A stretch of 64,000 bases of DNA from Rhizophagus irregularis (GCF_026210795.1 NC_089443.1:2232001-2296000); one strand, 5' to 3'. Numbered from the stretch's first letter, positions 23,002 through 34,326 are shown. Notes: a model not told the origin generated them from the letters alone. Made by a program: numbers and translations.

Positions 23002-25565
23002 ATGAAAAAAGTATTAACTTGCTTTGTTATGGGAAAGTCTCTTGTCGAGTTCATGATTGTTGTTGCCGAAGAAATTTCTATTGATAACGGTTGGATCCCC
23101 ATTAAAGAATTTAACGTTGGACTTCTAAAAAAGCATATCTGGAAGGAGATATCAAATGACTTTGATGGTAGCGGTATCGTACTTAACCGTCTGAATCTAT
23201 GGAAGGCTGAAATTCCTATCAGCGAAGAAAACAGGAAAGTACTTGAAAATCCAGAAATCGAATATATCAAACAAACTTTCAATCTTAAGAAGTTGGATCC
23301 AAGCGATATATTTCTAGAGGTTTTCCCAGACAATTATGCACCTCCACTACGTCACATCCACATCCTCGTGCAACCGCCTCCGCCCGCCACCACTGGTAAG
23401 TGTCTCCCAATGGTTTACCTCTTGAACAAGAAATTCGCGTTATCTCACTTCCTATATTTTTTTTATTCAATCAGAAAAAGGAAAGCGATCGCTGGTAGAT
23501 TCGGACGAAGGTCAAAATAGTAAAAGAGCGAAATTTGCAGGTGTGTAATTTTTTGGGTTCAACTAAGACTAAATATCATCATTTTAACATGTAAGATTAT
23601 TTTATAGATCTAAATATAATTTCTACTGCCCATAAAATCATGGAAGGCATAATGAAACTTGACGAGAATGAATCTACTTACTCAAATCCTAAAAATTTCC
23701 TCTCGTTACCATATCCATACCTTGGCGAAAAATTACCAATAGATAGATTCGCTATTGACAATAATCGTTATTTCAACTTTATGGGACGAAAGGAATTTAG
23801 GAACGTTTTAGAAGCCATAAACAAACTTCGATCTGGTACTGGATACATGAAATTATTTGTTTATGGTACTGTCGGATATGGCAAGTCACATATCCTTTCA
23901 GCAATTGCATGCTTCCTTTTCCGAACAGGAAGACGTGTTGTATTTCTTCCCGATTGTCGCCAACTGGCAGTGGACCCAGTAGATTATGTCAAGTCTGCCT
24001 TATTTCTTGCCTATCATGATGATGATGCAAAAATAAACGAAATTAATTCCTGTGAAAATTTTGAAAATATCGTAGATTTTTGTAAAAAATTACAATTCAA
24101 AGAAAAGTTATATTTCATCGTCGACCAAATGAATGCTCTAGATGAATTTGATAATACTGGGGTTAACTCAAAAACTAAACAACAAATTAGATGTGATATT
24201 GATAAAATGAGCAATTACCATTATTATATAATGAGTTCTTCAGCTAACAATAAGTCAATGCTACATCTTATGCAAAAGCAAACTGGTGAATTGAAGATCA
24301 AGCTTTATGGAGGGTTTAATGAGGTAAGACTAAGATACTTTATGTTGTGAATTTTTTGTATATTAACATAATGTTTATTTAGGAGGAGATGGAAGAATGG
24401 TGGAAAAAGTATAGTTTGCCAGCAATGAATGATCGGGAGAAGGAACAAATCAAAGATATCACGGGCAAAATTCCACTATTCTTAAACTTTTTGCTAGAAT
24501 ATAGTCTCGAGAATTTTGAAGGTGCATTTGCATATCTAAAACAAAAATTAGAGTCAATAATACAAATTCCGATGACGCAATATTCGGAAAATCTACTAGG
24601 CAATAAACATACATGGGATCGGTAAATATATTTTTGGTTTGTTTTGTGAACTATATGATCTATACGATGCTGACTTTCTCTGTTTTCATAGTCATGTTGG
24701 ATTAATGTCGTCATTCATTACAAATACACATCCTAAACTGGGCTATAGATATGATGATTATGATCATCGTTACTTTTACATCGATGACGACAATATCTGT
24801 TATTATGTCTGTGGTCTTGTACGAGATTCCATGGCTGAATATCTCTTTGAAAAAAGAGAAATGGAAATATTCACAGATATAAAATGGATCAGTCGCATAT
24901 CGGAATTCAAAAACAACCCATCGGTTAAGGGATTTTTTGTTGAAAAGGCGTGTATTGCTAGTATTTTTAGGAATGGATTAATGGCGAACCGTGTAAATTT
25001 TAAGCCTGGTGGTATGGAATGTTTTTATAACGAAGAAGAAATTAAGTTTTCTTCGAATGAAGAGAAATGTATGTTTTACTTACCATGCTGTTGGAACCAA
25101 GAGGCCATCGATGGATTACTGATCTCGCAAACAAAGGATAAATTGTACGTTGCCCCAGTACAGATTACTCTTAATAAGGATAACCATTCGGATTCTGAGA
25201 GAAAGTTTTTCTCCAGTATCTGGCCAAATTTAAAACCAAACTTATCAAGTTTTGAGGATAAATTGGAAATAATGTTCATATGGATTACACACAGAAGTGG
25301 GACAGATGAGTCAGTGGAATGTATAACTAAAGAAACGCGGAATAAAGCTCATGAAATTAATCCCAATTATACTCGGGTAGTAATTGGATTTGGGAATGTC
25401 AACAGTGATATTAATAGATATTTATCTAAGATTATAATCACAAACAATAACATTATCCAGTCTCAAATCGTTAAAATTGAGGAAACAAACCGCGAATCTG
25501 ACAAAGAGACTAAAGAACAAAAAAGCGCTCAAAGGAGAAGGGGAAGGCCCAAAAAAAGTTTGTAA
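23002..25565 (+). CDS. CRN (Crinkler) effector with P-loop NTPase and nuclease-like C-terminus
   Basis: Five exons join in frame: 23002-23395, 23475-23540, 23608-24323, 24383-24621, 24692-25565 (2289 nt, 762 residues, no internal stop), all with GT-AG introns of 58-79 bp. Exon 1 is a ubiquitin-like header (LTCFVMGKSLVEFMI; LNLWKAEIP) ending in HIHILVQPPPPATT, the HVLVxxP-type motif that closes CRN headers. After a basic linker, exon 3 has a Walker A motif (GTVGYGKSHILSA) and a Walker B-like KLYFIVDQMNALDE. The C-terminal exon ends with AIDGLLIS and APVQITLNK, compatible with a degenerate PD-(D/E)XK nuclease fold, and an AT-hook/NLS-like RRGRPKK. CRNs are proteins associated with host-cell nuclei in oomycetes and fungi; delivery by this fungus is inferred. 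No signal peptide is visible. AATAAAAG near 25660 could be a polyadenylation signal. Confidence 0.88.
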
Positions 25566-26594
25566 ATGTAAAATGAAATGTGGACGAAGGGAAGGGAATC
25601 AAAAAGGACATAGCTAAATATTCTGGTAACAATATATACATAATAGAATAACTAAAGATAATAAAAGTTTTATTTCACGTTGAAAAAATCTTTAATTTTT
25701 TTCATTGTTTATGATAAGCTAAAAAAACAAATGTAATAAAACGAACGAAGTAGCGAGTTTAAAGGGAGGAGCCCTAACCCATAAAATGAGAGTTCCTTCC
25801 TGCTACTCTAATGCCAATTTTTCGCCTAATTTACTATGCTTTTATAATTTCCGAATAATTAACCAATTCCCACCAACATATTCCGTTTCTGTATTTCTGT
25901 ATCTATGCTAAAATTTTCGCAATGTTTATCTATTAACATAAATCATGTAAAAGGGTTTTGATTTTAACCAATTACCGCTCGCGTATTTGAGATGATTTAA
26001 TTTCAGATCTATTAGATATTCCGGAGCAACAATTACCGGTCGATGAATATGTTACTGTACATATAAATCGACTAAAAAAAAATCACTATACGTTATTCAC
26101 AAATCCGTTCTTCACCCGGCTAGAGAACAAAACCAGGTAATTTTTAACGAGATTTATTTTAAAGGATCTTTCCGAAAAAGCCTGTAAAATAGAAAGGAAT
26201 ATACGTTTCCATGCACATTAAGAAGGGACACGTTCATCGACCATTACTGTGCATTTATTTATCAAGTTCTGACTCATTCGGAAAAAATAAACAGAACATG
26301 CATTATCTTTCATGTATCATAGGTGCATAGGTGTAACCGTGAAGAATCTTCACGATCAAAAATCACGTGCGCGCGAACAATTGTTCACGCCGATCACTTT
26401 TGCCAAGAAAATTTTTTATTATTACATGCGAAAAATAAATACAAGATCGGGACTTAGCCCGTGATACATGACGTCTATGCTAACACTCCATCCTATTATT
26501 CTGTTTTTACCCGCTTTCCATCGACCAATGATGATTTTTGCTGATCAAAAACCACTTAATTTGCCCAAATAATTTCTCGATAGGTCCAACTAGG
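25566..26594. other. Intergenic region between two CRN genes
   Basis: Apart from the possible exon at 26007-26136, no coding sequence is supported. A GTGAAGAATCTTCACGATC inverted repeat occurs near 26339, next to several CGCGCG/CACGTG-rich bases (26365-26390). Confidence 0.45.
26007..26136 (+). CDS. Possible isolated exon (unidentified protein fragment)
   Basis: A 130-nt segment is preceded by a pyrimidine-rich tract and TTTCAG and followed by GTAATT, so it looks like an internal exon. One frame is open: LLDIPEQQLPVDEYVTVHIN continuing to NPFFTRLENKTR. Its composition is protein-like rather than repeat-like. It lies downstream of the CRN gene on the same strand but is separated from its stop codon by 440 bp, so it is probably a relic of another gene. 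No family is recognised. Confidence 0.3.
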
Positions 26595-28089
26595 TCATCG
26601 CGGGATAAGCGAACACAAAAAAACTTCGACCGGATTCCCATCTCCAATACCACTTTGAACTTTTGTTATTACCCAGTCAACACCTGAAATTGGATATCAA
26701 ATAAAAGAATTAGTAATAATCGCATTGATTTTGATCAAGTAATAATTCAGGTCATATTTTTTCGAATTTGTTTTACAATCATACCCGTTGAGACAATGCA
26801 GTACATTGCACCTTCATACAAATCAGCATCATCATAAGTACGTTTTTTACGATTGCATTGCAGAGATGCATGTGCTTGGACACTGCTTTGGGCAACGCCT
26901 TGGTTAATATCTTCTCGTTTTGCTTCAGTTACAGAAATAATTACGTCTCCCATTTTGATCACCCAATCTATGGGCCCCTTTCCATGACTTCCAGAAACTT
27001 CATACTGGGGATAAACTTTTACAGTACCATCGAAGATGGACGCCACACCATATATAATCGCAGAAATAAATTCACAGCGGGTGGCCTCATTCGCGCTAGT
27101 GATGGGTGGGGATGCCTTGTGCATTCTTAAAAAATCCTCAATCACACTGTACTGTTCCTAATCTCTTCTGGAGTTGCCGAACTTCCAATCTCAATACATG
27201 GTAATTGATCATAGCTATCAGCCTTCAAACTGAAAAGAACTTTCATCTTGGGGAAAGTATACGAAGAGAAAGGTTGTTGCGCTATAAAAACAGCCATGCA
27301 TAAATTAACTAATCAGACATTTGGTAAAATCGGCACGTGAATATCCTAAATAACTTGATAATACTTACACGTATCCACAACTATTTCCAGATCCACCTTG
27401 GGGTCAACAGTCCAGATAATGCTCAATAAATCCTCATCAGCAGAAAACTGAATAACTTTACGCTCTGTCACAATCTCAACCGTATCACTTGCACTCTGGG
27501 AACTCGAACTTGCCAGGTCTAATTTTTTACGCATTTTACCTGTTGAAATCTTTCTCTTCAAGCCGGCTCCACCTACTACACGACCTATTACGATATGCTC
27601 GTTTTCTGTCCCATCCGGAAACGTAAAATATTCACAAAGCTTCTTCTTAAAACCTTCCAATGACACCATTTCTCGGCTCACTGTCCATTGAAAATTCGCA
27701 CTCTTACGACCATACGTTGCGGTACAATGTACCTCTTTTGTCTCAACAGGACGCTGTACGATTATATGTATGTGCTCGTCGGCTGGCTGGGAGGTAAAAT
27801 ATTTGCTAATCTTCGAAAGCGGTTTCAACTCTACACCTTCAAGTTCCTCCTTAATATTAACGTTTATTTTTGTGTTGACGAGCTTAAGTTTTTCGTTTTC
27901 TTCTTCGAAGGAAATGTCGACCTTCCATAGCTTGAGGTCTTTTGCCTTAACATTATCGTCAATTTTTTCCTTGATAGCGTCTTTGAGCAACGCCACGGTC
28001 TTTATTTGAGTGGTGTCGATAACAACTTGAAAAGCATTTTCATAAGGGCTTTCACCCACGACCAAACAACTGAGAGTGGTAGTTGACAT
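26595..28089 (-). pseudogene. CRN (Crinkler) gene with PD-(D/E)XK-like C-terminus, frameshifted
   Basis: Exon 1 is 28089-27369. It carries the header MSTTTLSCLVVGESPYENAF with LKLWKVDISFEEENEKLK and HIHIIVQRP (HVLVxxP-type), then a linker with a basic patch (KRKISTGKMRKKLD). Intron 1 (27368-27282, GTAAGT...ATAG) leads in frame to QQPFSSYTFPKMKVLFSLKA. A one-base shift between about 27155 and 27175 is needed to reach the conserved VIEDFLRMHKASPP, followed by GPIDWVIKMGDVIISVTEAK. The D...ExK pattern and the QGVAQSSVQAHASL helix resemble the CRN nuclease domain. A second intron (26784-26684) restores STG|VDWVITKV, and the frame ends at 26595. The single frameshift could be a real mutation or an assembly error. 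Confidence 0.75.
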
Positions 28090-28336
28090 GACGCTTTTAT
28101 AGGGATATTTGGCTCGGATAAAAAATAGTGTTACGTTCCGGAGTGAGATAAAAATTTATTTCTGGGAAAGGGCTGAGCTTTAATATATGGTTTTAAGTCG
28201 CACAGGGATTACATCATTTCACGTGATCCATTTCTCATATACGTTCGATAAAATAATAGAAATAAAAACGTTGGTTGCCAGAGGCAACTCTACAATACAT
28301 AAAAATTGCGACTATAGCGCTACATGATACAGAAGA
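28090..28336. other. Short spacer upstream of CRN gene
   Basis: It lies between the start of the frameshifted CRN gene and the end of the downstream header-only ORF. It holds CACGTG-like and GATAAAAA motifs but nothing that defines a promoter with certainty. Confidence 0.35.
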
Positions 28337-28627
28337 TTATTCTGACCGGGGGTATACAGTGATATGGAAGTGCTCTGCTTTAGGCTCCTCAGTAAAATAA
28401 TCGGAAATAGGGGTACTACTATCCATTACCTTTTCACTATTGCTTCCGGCTTGAATTATACATAATTTGAGTGGGATCTCAACACCCAATCTGCTTTGAA
28501 TTGTAGCTTCGAGCATGATATAACTTTCATCTTTTTCAACTGTAATCGCCTGCATTACTTTAACGCAAGGGATATTCATAAGTTTTCCTATAGGAACGAT
28601 AAGACAATTGAGAGTGATTTTGTCCAT
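28337..28627 (-). CDS. Header-only CRN-like small protein
   Basis: A 96-residue ORF begins MDKITLNCLIVPIGKLMNIP and ends HFHITVYPRSE. The start (ITLNCLIV) and the end (H.H..VxP pattern after SDYFTEEPKAEH) match the CRN header of the adjacent gene (TTTLSCLVVG...SKYFTSQPADEHIHIIVQRP). There is no C-terminal effector domain; a stop codon follows the header immediately. It is either a truncated duplicate of the neighbouring gene or a free-standing header. It is tandem with and on the same strand as the frameshifted CRN. Confidence 0.6.
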   Translation of the reverse strand: MDKITLNCLIVPIGKLMNIPCVKVMQAITVEKDESYIMLEATIQSRLGVEIPLKLCIIQAGSNSEKVMDSSTPISDYFTEEPKAEHFHITVYPRSE

Positions 28628-29200
28628 TTTGTTTTCCTAAATATAAGACCCATAGTGAGAAAACTTGCTCCCATACATTCATAACTTCTGGCATATACAT
28701 ACCTTATTTTGCGTTATCTTCTCTGGGAATGTTTTTTTTGCGGAAAGTTGGCTGAACTTCCACATACCTCTACATGCTTTATATCTTGCTGGGAAAAAAG
28801 ATAAGGAGGTATATGGCGTAATTAGTATTGTTGTCTGATGCCAAGAGTTCCATGAAAGCACATGCAAATGGAATCCTTATACCCTTTCACATGGAGATCT
28901 ACCGGAAAGACATAAAGTTGGTTTTACGCCTGCCGATCTCGGAATTGTGACTCCACTAGCCTTTCATAACATATGCTTTTGTCAGCACTATTTACTTACG
29001 ATGTAGATCCTGTATTGTATGTAGACCTTCTTCACATTTTTCTCACGTTTGTTTGGGAAAAAATGGAGGTATTGGTTAGCGAGTATACTGTATATGTGAA
29101 ATTAATATGCGAAAATGTCACACAGACCTATTATGTGATCGGCTTATTTTTGTCGCACATGAGTACATGCATTGTGGCCCAGCAAAAAATCTTCTGAACT
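28628..29200. other. Intergenic, no gene supported
   Basis: Only short, unconvincing ORFs on both strands. The last part (29160-29217) is almost identical to 35267-35326 (AGTACATGCATTGTGGC, then AAATCTTCTGAACTGATGATC), so the two gene remnants share a duplicated tail. Confidence 0.4.
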
Positions 29201-29205
29201 GATGA

Positions 29206-29745
29206 TCACTGCTCCGGACTACCTTTGCTCTGGTTAGTTATCCAATGTATACCTCTCAATAAGTATTGTACCCCATTCAGATTAGCAATATCGGACTGAC
29301 TAATATAATCTTTAAACCCAGTTATAATACCAGTCACTGATTCTTTTTTCGCCTGAATAAGCATTTTTACCAATTCACGATAATAAATACTTTTTGCAAT
29401 ACATCTCATATTTTCTCGTGTTAATCCACTATAGAATTTACTTCTAAAATGATCTTTACAGAGTTTGATGATATCATTACTTTTCTTCGCCTTTAAACAG
29501 TAATCCACTATTGATTCTTTACCTTGAATAAACAATCTACATTGGAACTTCTCAATACCTTCTGGCCATATTTCCCATCGAAGTTTATGCGGATAATATG
29601 GCAATTCTATCAGACTCAAAATATGTGAAAGATAGAAAGCATTGGAATGTATAAATACATGGAATAATGATGATGGATTTCTTACATTGGGCAGACTATG
29701 TACAAATTGCTTAAGCGCTTTCTCTTTCCAATTCCTAACTATTGG
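29206..29745 (-). pseudogene. Unidentified protein, 5' end cut by MITE
   Basis: The open frame runs from NWKEKALKQFVHSLPNVRNP (about 29740) through SLIELPYYPHKLRWEIWPEG and AKKSNDIIKLCKDHFRSKFY to NQSKGSPEQ at 29206, about 178 residues with no stop. Composition and lack of repeats suggest a real coding exon. The upstream side runs directly into the foldback MITE at about 29750 without a start codon. The family is not recognised. Its 3' end lies in a 60-bp segment duplicated near 35.3 kb. Confidence 0.45.
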
Positions 29746-29749
29746 TTAA

Positions 29750-30005
29750 AATAAAAGTTATCGGGTACATATTGGGTACCTGATATGTGTCTGATATATA
29801 TATGATATGTGTGCGATATTTAATAATACTACACATATCAGATACCCAATATGTGTAGTACAAATGCAGAAATTCAGGCACACATATTATACATATCAGA
29901 TACATATCAGGTACATATTGGGTAGTAAAATATCGGTTATATATAGCAAACATATCAGATACCTGATAGATTTTAATAAATATCAGACAGATATCACCCA
30001 CTTAT
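29750..30005. mobile_element. Foldback MITE, TATCAGATACCCAATATGTG family
   Basis: Dense inverted and direct copies of ATATCAGATAC, ATATGTGTAGTA and GGGTACATAT. The left half (GGTACCTGATATGTGTCTGA) pairs with the right half (ACATATCAGATACATATCAG, AAACATATCAGATACCTGAT). It is related in sequence to the better-preserved element at 56753-57045 (TACCCGATATGTG core, AATGCAGAAA spacer). Exact ends and target duplication could not be fixed. Confidence 0.6.
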
Positions 30006-30890
30006 CAAACATGCCAATAGGTATCCTAAATATGTCATTTTATAAATTTATAATTTTTAATTTAGATCGAATTTATAAATTTTTATAATTTTAATTTATT
30101 TATTTTATAGATAATTTAGGTCAAATTTATTATTTAATTATACCAACAATTTTATTAGATAAAATTAAATTTACAAATAACCAAAAAAATGTAAAACAAT
30201 AATTATTATAAACAATTAAAATTATATATGTAAAACACAAATAAACCTCCTTTTATATGTTAGCCTGTTATCAACAAATAACGATCATTTATTGATATTT
30301 AAAAGAAAGAAATAGAAATATTAGTAGTGTATTAAAGTAAAAGAAATATTAGTATGAAGTATTAGTAAAAGTAAAGGAAAATATTAGTATAAACGGTAAT
30401 AAAAATGTTAGTAAAAGTAATAGTTAGTAATAGAAAATATTAGTATGAATGTAATGTTAATAAAATATTAATAAAAAAATATTAGTAGAAGGAAACATAT
30501 TAGAAAAACATATTAGGAAGAGAAGAAAAGAAGTGTTAAAAATATTAATAGTATAATAAAAAAAGAAGAAAAATGTACCTTTGTATTTATTTTACACAAA
30601 TCAATAAAATAAAATTTTAAGAGAAAAGGGTTAAGAGGAAAAAAAAATACGCGAAAGATAAATAAATAAAAAAAATTGTATTACCACGTGATTAACAATA
30701 ATTATTAATTTTATTGGCTATTTAAGTAATTATCGATTTTAATCTGGCCAGTATTTAATAAAAATGCATTTATACTATTTATATTAGAATTACACTGCAA
30801 GTCTTTATCACTTTAAATAATACAAAACCGTACATTTCTACTTACTGTATATATACTAATTAGTCACAAATAGGTTACCTATCGGTAACC
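30006..30890. other. AT-rich region with degenerate AAATATTAGTA repeats
   Basis: No gene. From about 30300 to 30560 the strings ATATTAGTA and TAGTAAAAGTAA recur at irregular spacing on a purine-rich strand. A short palindromic block AGGTTACCTATCGGTAACCT sits at 30872-30891, next to a MITE. Confidence 0.45.
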
Positions 30891-30900
30891 TATTGGCTAA

Positions 30901-31166
30901 GGACCGGGAAGACTACTAATAAAGGTCACCGGTTTTCTTGGTTCGAACCCATATTTAATTTTCAAAAAGGTCACCGTAAAAATAATTAATAAAAGTCACG
31001 TGTTGGTTCGCAAGAATAAGAAAATTTGAGTGAAGATCTTTTTTTTTTCTGTTTTTGGAGCTAAAACATGTGAATAAATAGCCAATTGACCAATCATAAG
31101 ATGGTTCGCATTTATATGATTTTCTGATTTTTTTCCGGTGACCTTTATATATAGTTTTCCCGGTCC
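30901..31166. mobile_element. Mutator-like MITE with GGACCGGGAA termini
   Basis: The 266-bp element begins GGACCGGGAAGACTACTAAT and ends with the near-complement (TATATAGTTTTCCCGGTCC). The inverted repeats share at least 30 positions, including ATAAAGGTCACCGG. The flanks are TATTGGCTA on the left and TATTGGCCA on the right, a 9-bp duplication with one mismatch. It has no coding sequence. Ends resembling GGACC are shared with the larger element at 32098-33658. Confidence 0.75.
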
Positions 31167-32097
31167 TATTGGCCACCTATCATGCATATACCCAGTCAAC
31201 ATGTTAAATCCTAATTCTTCGCTGATTTTTATAATATTAAAATAATAAATATTCATTTAGTATCTTCCTCCTTCGTCCATTCAACTTACAGTTCATATTA
31301 TTATCCAAGAAGCTATGTTTCTAAAGAAAAAAAGAAGGGAACGTTAATAACGTTTCTAATTTAAAAAAACTCCCTTCTATTCTACTTATTATCAGCCTTA
31401 TTCTAAAATCCAATATCCAATAACTGTAAACGAAAGTCTCTAAAGATAAAAAAGAAAAAGAATATCAGTAACGTTCTCAATTTAAAAAAATTTCTCACCC
31501 ATTCAACTTACAGTTCATATGCGAATCCCCCTCCTGTACTCACCATTCTAGAGTTCCAGGCTGAAATTGAAGTCCAGGAGCCCATCCCTAAAGTAAAAAA
31601 GCGAAAAGGAACGTTAGTAACGTTTCAAAAATAAAAAAATGAATCTCCCTCCTGTACTCACCATTTCACTGAAATTAAAGTCCAGGAGCCCGTTTCTAAA
31701 GTAAAAAAGTAAAAGGAATATTAGTAATGTTCCAAAAATAAAAAAAATACGAATTCCCCTCCTGTCACCATTCTAGAGTTCCAGGCCAAAATTGAAGTCC
31801 AGGAGCCCGTCCCTAAAGTAAATAAGTGAAAAAGAACATTAGTAACGTTTCAAAAATAAAAAAAACACGAATCCCCCTTCTGTACCCACCATTTCAGAGA
31901 TTCAGGCCAAAATTGTAGTCCAGGAACCTGTCACTAAAGTAAAAAAGTGAAAAGGAATGTTAGTAATATTCCAAAAATAAAAAAAATATGAATCCCCTTC
32001 CTGTACTTATCATTCCAGAATTTCAGGCTGAAATTGAAGTCCAGGAGCCCGTCACTAAAGTAAAAAAGTGAAAAGGAACATTAGTAATATTTCAAAA

Positions 32098-33658
32098 GGA
32101 CCCCGGATATCTAATATAAAGGTCATAATGGACTTTTGGCCAAAAACACCCCTTTTTGCTGAAACTGAAAAATCGTTTTTTGTAAATATCTCAGCATCCA
32201 GTAATTCAATTTTAATGAACTTTTTTTTATTTTGTAGCCCTCATTTAGCTCTACAATTTACAAAAAAGTTCATCAAAATTGGACTACTGGATGCCGAGAT
32301 ATTTACAAAAAACGATTTTTTGAGGCCCTGAAAAATAGGCTAATCTGCCGAAAGTGTGACTTAGAGATCATCGTACTTTCTCTCCCGTTGGGCTCTGCCC
32401 ATTTTTTCCCAAGAAGACATGGATGAAAAATATGAGGATTTTTTGCCTTGAGTGATAGTAAAAGGACTTTTCGACGTTATATGAAATTATTACTGAGGTC
32501 TTTAGTTTCGCCCAAACTCCTTACGGCTTATATTGAGTTAGGACCGTTATCATAAGTTTTGGAGTTACCAATAATACTGTAAGATGGCAGTTCCATACGA
32601 ACGTTCCCCTGGGCTTTCTGAAAGGTTGAAAAGTAGTGCGTCTTGGTTCCTACGCCTTTAAAGTCTAACTGGCCAAGTGGTTCGCAGGCCGGACCGGTAC
32701 AGCTTCTGACCAACGTATTTCTTGCTAGTTGATGTTGTTAACTGGGGAGTTAGTTTTCTAAAATAAGGAGACGGAGTTGAGGTGTATGTTTGGTGAATTT
32801 TACTCAGGTTTTTCTCATTGCACTTTGAGTTTTCCTGAGGTTTATGTCTTTATTTTTTGCTTTTTGTTTTTCTTGGTCGCTTTTTTCGGTGTAACCTTAT
32901 TTTCTTTGGGGGGTGGGGGGGATACTGGAAAATTTGATCGTCATGGTGGCTTGGTGTTACAATTTTAAAATCGATGATCATCTGGGTGATAAGGGGGGTG
33001 ACAGGTTGAGTACCGCAGTTTTTGTAGTATGCCGATCAAGGTGGTCACATGATGGACTATCATTGGATTGACTTATCTAGGTAGATCTTAGGTCGATGGA
33101 TTGTTCGCAATGAGGTGGGTGTCCTCCGTTTGGGATCGTTCGCAATGAGGTGGGTGTCCCTTCGGGGATTGCACGACACTAAAAAGTTCCCTATCGGCTG
33201 GACTGCACGACACTAAAAAGTTCCCGGAGGTCTTTGTGAAATAGGTTTGTTATCCATAGTATGTAGTCAAATAGGGGAAATTGAATTTTGTGTATTTTTG
33301 ATAGCGCTAATGGTATTTGGCAATGGGATTCTTTGATCTTTAAATGTAGCAAGGGGTCTCGCTGGGTACGTATAGCATAGTCGATTCTACCGGGTTTGAA
33401 ATATAATTCGGGGGGGGGATAGCCATAGTTATTTATATAGAGAGGGTGTTGGGTTTATAATCTTGCATTTCTTTTTATGTATTTTTTCTAGGAAGATTAT
33501 TGTTCTTGTATTAGATTAGTTCTGCACTTTGTTGCAGTTCTTTTTTGAATACCTGGTATTCTCTAAAGTAACTTGTGGCAAAAATTAATAAAATTCAAGC
33601 GCAGCTTTGTTAAACCGAAAGTGTGACTTATGACCTGTTTTGGAGATATCCGGGGTCC
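32098..33658. mobile_element. Non-autonomous Mutator-like element with captured sequence (1.56 kb)
   Basis: Terminal inverted repeats GGACCCCGGATATCT and AGATATCCGGGGTCC, flanked by a perfect 10-bp duplication TATTTCAAAA (32088-32097, 33659-33668). The motif CCGAAAGTGTGACTTA occurs twice (32350 and 33616). Internal sequence from 32400 on is unusually GC-rich for this window, with long G-runs (about 32907-32923 and 33410-33419) and a repeated GATCGTTCGCAATGAGGTGG (33099, 33136), yet has no convincing ORF. It resembles a captured transcript or host fragment; its source is not recognised. Confidence 0.8.
32165..32326. repeat. Long inverted repeat (hairpin) inside the Mutator-like element
   Basis: Left arm AAATCGTTTTTTGTAAATAT, CTCAGCATCCAGTA and further pairs with the right arm (TACTGGATGCCGAGATATTT, ACAAAAAACGATTT), about 65 bp per arm with a loop holding TTTTATTTTGTAGCCCTC. 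It may be an older nested MITE or a structured RNA segment. Confidence 0.75.
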
Positions 33659-34326
33659 TATTTCAAAAATAAAAAAAATATGAGTCCCCTCTTGTACTAA
33701 CCATTCTAGAGTTCCAGGCTGAAATTGAAGTCTAGGAGCCCGTTCCTAAAGTAAAAAAGTCTAAAAATAAAAAAAAAATGAATTCCCCTCCTGTACTCAC
33801 CATTCTAGAGTTTCAGGCCAAAATTGAAGTCCAGGAGCCCGTCCCTAAAGTAAAAAAGCGAAAAGGAACGTTAGTAATATTCCAAAAATAAAAAAAAACA
33901 CAAATTCTCTTCTGTACTCATCATTTCAGAATTCCAGGCCGAATTATTTATAAAAGGGGGTGAATGACGTTCAACGCCATTATTTGTATTATTTGTACCA
34001 ATTTTGGGAAGAGGTTGTTCCAAAGACATTAATTTATGATCCTATTGAGTCTGTTTATTAGTAGTTTGTACTCAGGCAAAAAAAATATTTATAAAAAAGA
34101 AGAAAAAAAATGGCATTAAAGGAGTAAGGCGTAATTTATAAGGGATGTGTAAAAAAGTTTTTAATAAATTTTAAACAATTCAGTTTAAAAAGCTGAAATA
34201 AAAAAAATAAATTTTATATATTCGGTTTAAAAACCTAATTAACTGAATTTTCTTTTATAAAATTCAAATTTTCAAATTTTTTAAATTTTTTAATTAAAAA
34301 GAGATTATCGATTACTAAATCAGATC

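Larger units (their letters stand above)
31310..34044 (-). repeat. Minus-strand exon/intron-like array with an apparent ATG first exon
   Basis: On the minus strand a start codon at 34044 opens MSLEQPLPKIGTNNTNNGVE and runs about 36 residues to GCCTGGAATTCTGAAATG, the last half of the repeat block. Then follow about eight units. Each is a 44-nt block (GGACGGGCTCCTGGACTTCA ... CTCTAGAATG), a consensus donor GTGAGTAC, a mini-intron with GTTACTAACGTT around a CTAAC, and TTTTTTACTTTAG. Intron-like lengths are about 75-90 bp. A 1561-bp element (32098-33658) sits inside one unit. At 44 nt the blocks shift the frame each time, so a conventional protein is unlikely unless units are skipped. Confidence 0.7.

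Noticed and set aside
28973-29197. 74-residue hydrophobic plus-strand ORF
   Set aside because: No motif, no splice context, and it overlaps the duplicated 60-bp segment found in another context at 35.3 kb.
30940-30955. GGTTCGAACCC resembling a tRNA T-arm
   Set aside because: No acceptor, D-arm or anticodon stem fits around it, and it lies inside a MITE.
32777-32968. 63-residue ORF with hydrophobic FCFLFFLVAFFGVTLF stretch
   Set aside because: It lies in the non-coding interior of a Mutator-like element, driven by T- and G-runs, with no homologous frame elsewhere.
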